Of a DNA stretch of 64,000 nt, positions 61,730-64,000 are shown one piece after another. The stretch is from Crystallibacter permensis (GTDB taxonomy: Bacteria > Actinomycetota > Actinomycetes > Actinomycetales > Micrococcaceae). Under the pieces are notes generated by a model. The model was not told where the DNA came from, searched no databases, and was given only the letters and a program-made list of their open reading frames with translations. Numbering within the stretch: position 1 is the stretch's first letter; every line of letters begins with the position of its first letter. The translations under genes were made by a program, and so were the position numbers. Location of the stretch: the NCBI RefSeq assembly GCF_025960875.1, contig NZ_JAODLR010000015.1:48831-112830 (forward strand), in the 5' to 3' direction.

Positions 61730-62698
61730 ACGGTCCCGCGGAACAAAGCCGAGCCGCTTGTCCACCACATTCGCCATCGGTTTCCCCTGTCGCCAGGCAT
61801 GGAAGTTGCTTTCGAACTGCGCGGCTAGTTCGTCCAGCCAGTTCTGGGAATCGCCTGACATATGCGGAGTGACGAGGACGTTGTCCAGCTGCCACAACGC
61901 GTGACCCTTGGGCAACGGCTCGGTTTCGAAGACGTCGAGCACCGCGCCGCCCAGCCGCCCGGTACGCAGGGCCTGAACGAGACCGTCCTGGTCCACCAGC
62001 CTGCCCCGGCCCACATTGATCAGCACGGCAGACGGCTTCATCGCTTCCAAGACTGTCCGGCTGACCATCCTCTCTGTCGCCGTCGTCAGTGGAGCGGCGA
62101 GCACCACGTAGTCATAATCGCCGGCGGCCCGGGCAAAGTCTGCGCTGGCGTGGACAGTCCCGAAGTCAGGGTCCCCGGTCCTGGCGGTACGGCCCAATCC
62201 GTCCACCTCCATTCCGACGGCGCGCAGGAGCCTGGCGGTGCAGCGGCCGATGCTCCCGGTGCCGGCCACCAGCACCCGTGCCCCTGCAACCTCCGTTGTC
62301 GGCCAGCTTTCCCACTGCTGCCGGCGCTGCCGCTCCCCCGCCACTCCGAATCCCTTGGCGACATGCAGGATGCCGCCAAGCACGAACTCCGCCATCGGCC
62401 GGTCGAAGATGCCGCGGGCGTTCGTGACCACCACGTCCGATTCGACGAGCTCCGGAAAGAGCAGCTTGTCCACACCGGCTGCTGGCACGTGGATCCACTT
62501 CAGTGCGTCCGCGCTGGGCCACACCTCCCGCAGCCCCTCGGCGAAAAAGTCCCACAGGTACAGCACCTCCGCCCCAGACAGCGCGGCTTCCAGACCCTCG
62601 ATGTCCGTAATCCTGAACTCCGCGTGTTCCTGCAGCTTCTCCAGTCCGATAACAGGCCTGTCCCCTGCCAGGACGGTGATTATGGGCTTTGCGTTCAT
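61727..62698 (-). CDS. D-2-hydroxyacid dehydrogenase family protein
   Basis: A 323-residue NAD-dependent dehydrogenase. It has the nucleotide motif LVAGTGSIGRCTARLL, the catalytic Arg in INVGRGRLVDQDGL, Glu in DVFETEPLP and His in VTPHMSGDSQ. It interconverts a 2-oxoacid and a D-2-hydroxyacid such as glyoxylate/hydroxypyruvate or phosphoglycerate-like substrates; the exact one is not shown. The gene stands alone. Confidence 0.9.
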   Translation of the reverse strand: MNAKPIITVLAGDRPVIGLEKLQEHAEFRITDIEGLEAALSGAEVLYLWDFFAEGLREVWPSADALKWIHVPAAGVDKLLFPELVESDVVVTNARGIFDRPMAEFVLGGILHVAKGFGVAGERQRRQQWESWPTTEVAGARVLVAGTGSIGRCTARLLRAVGMEVDGLGRTARTGDPDFGTVHASADFARAAGDYDYVVLAAPLTTATERMVSRTVLEAMKPSAVLINVGRGRLVDQDGLVQALRTGRLGGAVLDVFETEPLPKGHALWQLDNVLVTPHMSGDSQNWLDELAAQFESNFHAWRQGKPMANVVDKRLGFVPRDR

Positions 62699-62859
62699 CT
62701 GTCCAATCTAGTAGCCAAACTGCGCTTTGGAGGACTACCGTACCGGGGATTGGTTGCTCTCACTGCCTGTCGGCTTCCTCGAGGCGTACGACGTCGACTT
62801 GCAGACATCGGATATCTTTCACAGGTCGCACGGCGCGGCGCCACGGCTGTATGCCAGCG

Positions 62860-64000
62860 TCAGAACGGTGGTGGGGTGTAGAGGTCCGGCGTCGGTTCGG
62901 TTGGCGGGCGGATGGACCAGCTGTTTTCGGGGGTGCTGGTCCATTCGTGGCCGGTCCGCGATTTCCAGGTGGTGCTGCCATCTGGGTATTGGGTGACTTT
63001 CCAGCCACCTTTGTGCTTCGCACGATGGTCGGGTTTGCAGGCGGCCTTAAGATTTTCCAGGACGGTTTTACCGCCGTCTTCCCAGGCGATGGTGTGGTCG
63101 ACCTCGCAGAACCGGGCTTCCACGCGGCAGCCGGGGCCGCTGCAATGCCCGTCACGTAAGCGGACGAGTCGTTTGAGCCATTCGGGCGGATGCCGCAGGT
63201 CTTTCGCGGCGGCAATCGCTTTACCGTATCCATCGGTAAGCACCAGCAGCCACGACTTTGCCAGTCCGGCGAGGTTCCGGGCCGTTTCCGGCGGGATCGG
63301 CCCGTACCCGGCGAGTTCGCCGGGCTCCTCGCTCAACCTTGCCGCGGTCTCCAACGACAACGTGACCGCGACACTGGCCGTCGCCCCTGCGCCTGCACCG
63401 TTGCCCGTCCCCTGACCCGAGCAGTTCCCAACGCAGGTGCCGCTGCCACCTTTGAGGATCAGGTCGGTGATGACGTCGGCGCGCAGCTGGGGCAGGGTCC
63501 GGGCCTCTTCGGGGCCTTGCAGCTTCTTCGCGAGGGCCTGGACCAGGTTGAACACCATCACCGCTTTGTCCGCGCTGCAGCGGAACCAGACTTCGGCCAT
63601 CCCGTCATCCTGCGGCACCAGGCCGACGTTCCGGGACTGGTTCGCGCGTTCATGGCGGATGGTGAGGGTTTCCGGGTGCAGCCGTTCACGGGCCTTGCGG
63701 GCACGGGCCCGCACACTCTCGACCGTGACCCTGCCAGCTTTGGGCAGGACCTTGGCCTCGAACGCCGGCAGCAGGTTTTCGGGCAGGTCGGCGGAGCCGC
63801 GGGCGATGGCGGTGGCCCGCGGCAGGTCCAGGTTCCCGGCGGCCATCGCCTCCACCGTGGCCGGCAAATGCTCGCACAGCTGCGCGGCCTCGGCCAGGTC
63901 CTTCACCGCGCTGCCGCGGGGCTGGGCCAGGGCCGCGGCGATCTCCGTTGCGGCGCAGGAGGAGAACCCGTGCGCGTTGCCGGTCTCGGCGTCTTCGGCC
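62860..64000 (-). CDS. DUF222/HNH endonuclease-domain protein (5' end outside the window)
   Basis: The reading frame runs through the right edge, so about 380 residues are visible and the N-terminus is missing. The upstream part is DUF222 (EIAAALAQPRGSAVKDLAEA, LCEHLPATVEAMAAGNLDLP, RATAIARG). The C-terminal HNH domain has CSGPGCRVEARFCEVDHTIA, WEDGGKTVLENLKAACKPDH and RAKH. Such proteins are present in many copies in Arthrobacter and other Micrococcales; their role is unknown, with links to mobile DNA proposed. Confidence 0.9.
   Translation of the reverse strand, partial: AEDAETGNAHGFSSCAATEIAAALAQPRGSAVKDLAEAAQLCEHLPATVEAMAAGNLDLPRATAIARGSADLPENLLPAFEAKVLPKAGRVTVESVRARARKARERLHPETLTIRHERANQSRNVGLVPQDDGMAEVWFRCSADKAVMVFNLVQALAKKLQGPEEARTLPQLRADVITDLILKGGSGTCVGNCSGQGTGNGAGAGATASVAVTLSLETAARLSEEPGELAGYGPIPPETARNLAGLAKSWLLVLTDGYGKAIAAAKDLRHPPEWLKRLVRLRDGHCSGPGCRVEARFCEVDHTIAWEDGGKTVLENLKAACKPDHRAKHKGGWKVTQYPDGSTTWKSRTGHEWTSTPENSWSIRPPTEPTPDLYTPPPF

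Overview
The window is high-GC, densely coded DNA typical of an actinobacterium. The gene content fits Arthrobacter sensu lato (Micrococcaceae): a DUF222/HNH endonuclease, a CatA and two-component phenol hydroxylase of the rhodococcal/arthrobacterial type, DUF3040, DUF4383, DUF6480 and DUF6221 proteins, SigK/RskA, and frequent GTG starts after AGGAGG-like ribosome binding sites. The genus is inferred from content, not computed. No rRNA, tRNA or CRISPR array was seen.

Layout. Bases 1-1.4 kb hold the tail of a copper P-type ATPase followed by a DUF6153-like protein and a DUF305 lipoprotein, a copper-handling group. From 1.6 to 12.6 kb lie mostly single metabolic genes: small membrane proteins, a HAD phosphatase, a TetR/NAD(P)-binding protein divergent pair with visible operators, two DUF3040 paralogues, a zinc alcohol dehydrogenase, and a PoxB-type pyruvate oxidase. 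From 12.7 to 17.1 kb is a phenol-to-muconate cluster on the minus strand (AraC regulator, catechol 1,2-dioxygenase, flavin reductase, FADH2 monooxygenase). From 17.2 to 31 kb come a flavin disulfide reductase, a TPP riboswitch leading into an SDR and an LLM-type flavin monooxygenase, GluQ-RS, an amidase, a secreted penicillin-acylase-family hydrolase, an ABC-F ATPase and a trimethylamine-monooxygenase-like enzyme. From 31 to 36.5 kb are a TetR gene with matching operators on both sides, a GNAT/unknown pair, secreted low-complexity proteins and an ECF sigma/anti-sigma pair.

From 36.5 to 41.2 kb are flavohemoglobin and an ArsR-SRPBCC-SRPBCC-VOC operon split by an IS110-family element whose transposase appears frameshifted. 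From 41.8 to 52.2 kb two long minus-strand blocks form a substrate uptake and degradation region. One block has an M20 amidohydrolase, a two-gene DUF5058-type membrane pair and a double-AsnC regulator. The other has a VanA-like Rieske oxygenase, a cupin-like protein, an AspA/AstE-type deacylase, a polar amino acid ABC transporter and a VanB-like reductase, divergent from a GntR gene with a palindrome between. A ThDP enzyme follows the GntR gene. The substrate is unknown; this block and the riboswitch operon are the best candidates for an undescribed pathway.

From 55 to 59 kb is a SigK-RskA-fasciclin lipoprotein-molybdopterin oxidoreductase set resembling the mycobacterial SigK regulon. From 59 to 64 kb are a DUF4383 protein, a Ser/Thr kinase overlapping a lipoprotein with an acidic Trp/Asp-rich tail, a D-2-hydroxyacid dehydrogenase and a truncated HNH endonuclease. 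Many gene ends carry hairpins sharing the motif ACGACGGCGG.
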